A DNA stretch of 64,000 bases from Chryseobacterium viscerum. Lineage in GTDB: Bacteria; Bacteroidota; Bacteroidia; Flavobacteriales; Weeksellaceae. A program made the translations under genes and the position numbers. Under the pieces are notes generated by a model. It saw nothing but the letters and a program-made list of their open reading frames with translations. It did not search any database and was not told the DNA's origin. Shown here piece after piece: positions 63,395-64,000 of this stretch (the stretch's first letter is position 1; each line of letters opens with the position of its first letter). The DNA lies in the NCBI RefSeq assembly GCF_002899945.2, contig NZ_PPEG02000010.1, positions 124,001 to 188,000 of the forward strand, given 5' to 3'.

Positions 63395-64000
63395 ATGAAA
63401 AATATCCTGAATGTTTTGTGCTTTTTTGTTTCGGTTTTTGTTTTCTCACAGGCCAAATCTGTGAAGAAAACACCCGCGGGAAAAGGGACTAAGACCACAA
63501 TGAAAAAAGGGATTACAACGAATAAATCCAATCCTGATTTGGTAATTATCAATAAAGACATCCCTGTTTTGATTCCTAAAAAGAAAGGGGCTAGTTTTGG
63601 ATATGTCAATCAAAACGGAAAATTCATCATTCAGCCGGAATATCATATTGCTGTATTTTTTTACGAAGACTGCAATCTTTTGAACTCTCCCAATGAAAAA
63701 ATTAGAAAATTTGGTACAAAAGACTATGCGACAGTAGAAAAAGAAATGATCTCTTACCGTGTAGATCAATCAGGAAAGAGAGTTTATCAGTTCAAAGAAG
63801 CAGATTTTGGAAAATGTAAATTCGAAGAATACAAACAGCAGTTATTTCAAGCCTATATTCTGAATGGCTTTTATGGGATCATTGAAAAGTCAAAGTTTGT
63901 GAATGCTGCCGATTACAGACAGTTTCAGATCTATCCTCAATATCAGTACTTGTTCATTCTGGAAGGAGATGATGTATCTAATCCAATGATTATCGCTTCC
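63395..64000 (+). CDS. Exported WG-repeat-like protein (3' end cut off by window edge)
   Basis: 202 residues read to the edge. Start ATG at 63395 (MKNILNVLCFFVSVFVFSQAK) gives a good signal peptide; an ATG three codons upstream is also in frame. A Lys/Thr/Gly-rich linker follows, then FGYVNQNGKFIIQPEY (about residues 69-84), the repeat unit of WG (KWG) beta-hairpin proteins. Such proteins are often surface or periplasmic, with unknown function. Incomplete. Confidence 0.78.
   Translation, partial: MKNILNVLCFFVSVFVFSQAKSVKKTPAGKGTKTTMKKGITTNKSNPDLVIINKDIPVLIPKKKGASFGYVNQNGKFIIQPEYHIAVFFYEDCNLLNSPNEKIRKFGTKDYATVEKEMISYRVDQSGKRVYQFKEADFGKCKFEEYKQQLFQAYILNGFYGIIEKSKFVNAADYRQFQIYPQYQYLFILEGDDVSNPMIIAS

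Noticed and set aside
63301-63769. Minus-strand open frames near the right edge
   Set aside because: They are antisense to the exported WG-repeat-like gene, which has a -7 element, signal peptide and repeat motif.

Overview
The window looks like a chromosomal segment of a Flavobacteriia member, most likely Chryseobacterium or a close Weeksellaceae relative. The evidence is low G+C, many -7 elements of the Bacteroidetes form TAnnTTTG, a fused CcoN-CcoO oxidase subunit, TonB-dependent receptors of Bacteroidetes type, and a double-glycine 'bacteriocin-like' peptide of a kind common in Chryseobacterium. The genus is inferred from gene content, not from rRNA. I saw no rRNA, tRNA, CRISPR array, transposase or prophage.

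Layout. 1-7.4 kb (minus strand): truncated folD, a two-gene AAA-ATPase/HNH module resembling Septu (PtuAB) anti-phage defence wedged between folD and pgi, then an ECF sigma factor with a membrane partner, a TraB/GumN protein and a DUF4349 lipoprotein. 7.5-13.6 kb: acyl-CoA dehydrogenase, DoxX, a secreted-peptide candidate, an AI-2E family permease and Lon. 13.9-21.1 kb (plus): PpiD-like chaperone, an MCE/MlaD protein, a two-part HdrC/HdrB-like Fe-S oxidoreductase, a polytopic membrane protein and a small conserved protein. 21.2-25.6 kb: a surface-polysaccharide-like set (glycosyltransferase, flippase, asparagine synthase). 25.6-27.4 kb: a lipoprotein and serS. 27.5-37.9 kb: a complete cbb3 oxidase locus (ccoI, ccoS, ccoNO, ccoQ, ccoP, ccoG, ccoH, TauE-like) with a divergent Crp/Fnr regulator. 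37.9-39.8 kb: panB, a small membrane protein and an RluA-type pseudouridine synthase. 39.8-46.9 kb: a TPP riboswitch and the thiamine operon thiS-thiC-tenI/thiE-like-thiD-thiE-thiG-thiH, then a tandem duplication of the thiH tail plus a palindromic element, then thiF. 47.1-55.7 kb: three outer-membrane receptors and a DUF5694 protein. 55.8-57.6 kb: a LytS/LytTR two-component pair. 57.7-63.1 kb: two different aconitases in tandem. The right edge holds the start of a secreted WG-repeat-like protein.

The most interesting region is the 516-bp leader of the TonB receptor at 49,848. It carries (i) a very compact S-box-like (SAM-I-like) element that keeps the P1, J1/2 and P3 sequence blocks but lacks the usual kink-turn/pseudoknot arm and P4, with an obvious alternative pairing for the 3' P1 strand; (ii) a 14-codon reading frame ending in three consecutive Cys codons; and (iii) a terminator-like hairpin before the receptor gene. 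Together these suggest layered control of a nutrient receptor by sulfur amino-acid status. Other points are the Septu-like module whose HNH protein lacks the usual Cys pairs, a thiS start codon buried in a hairpin below the TPP aptamer, shared TGAT-N4-ATCA-type boxes at the cco and crp promoters, and a CcoP with a single heme site.
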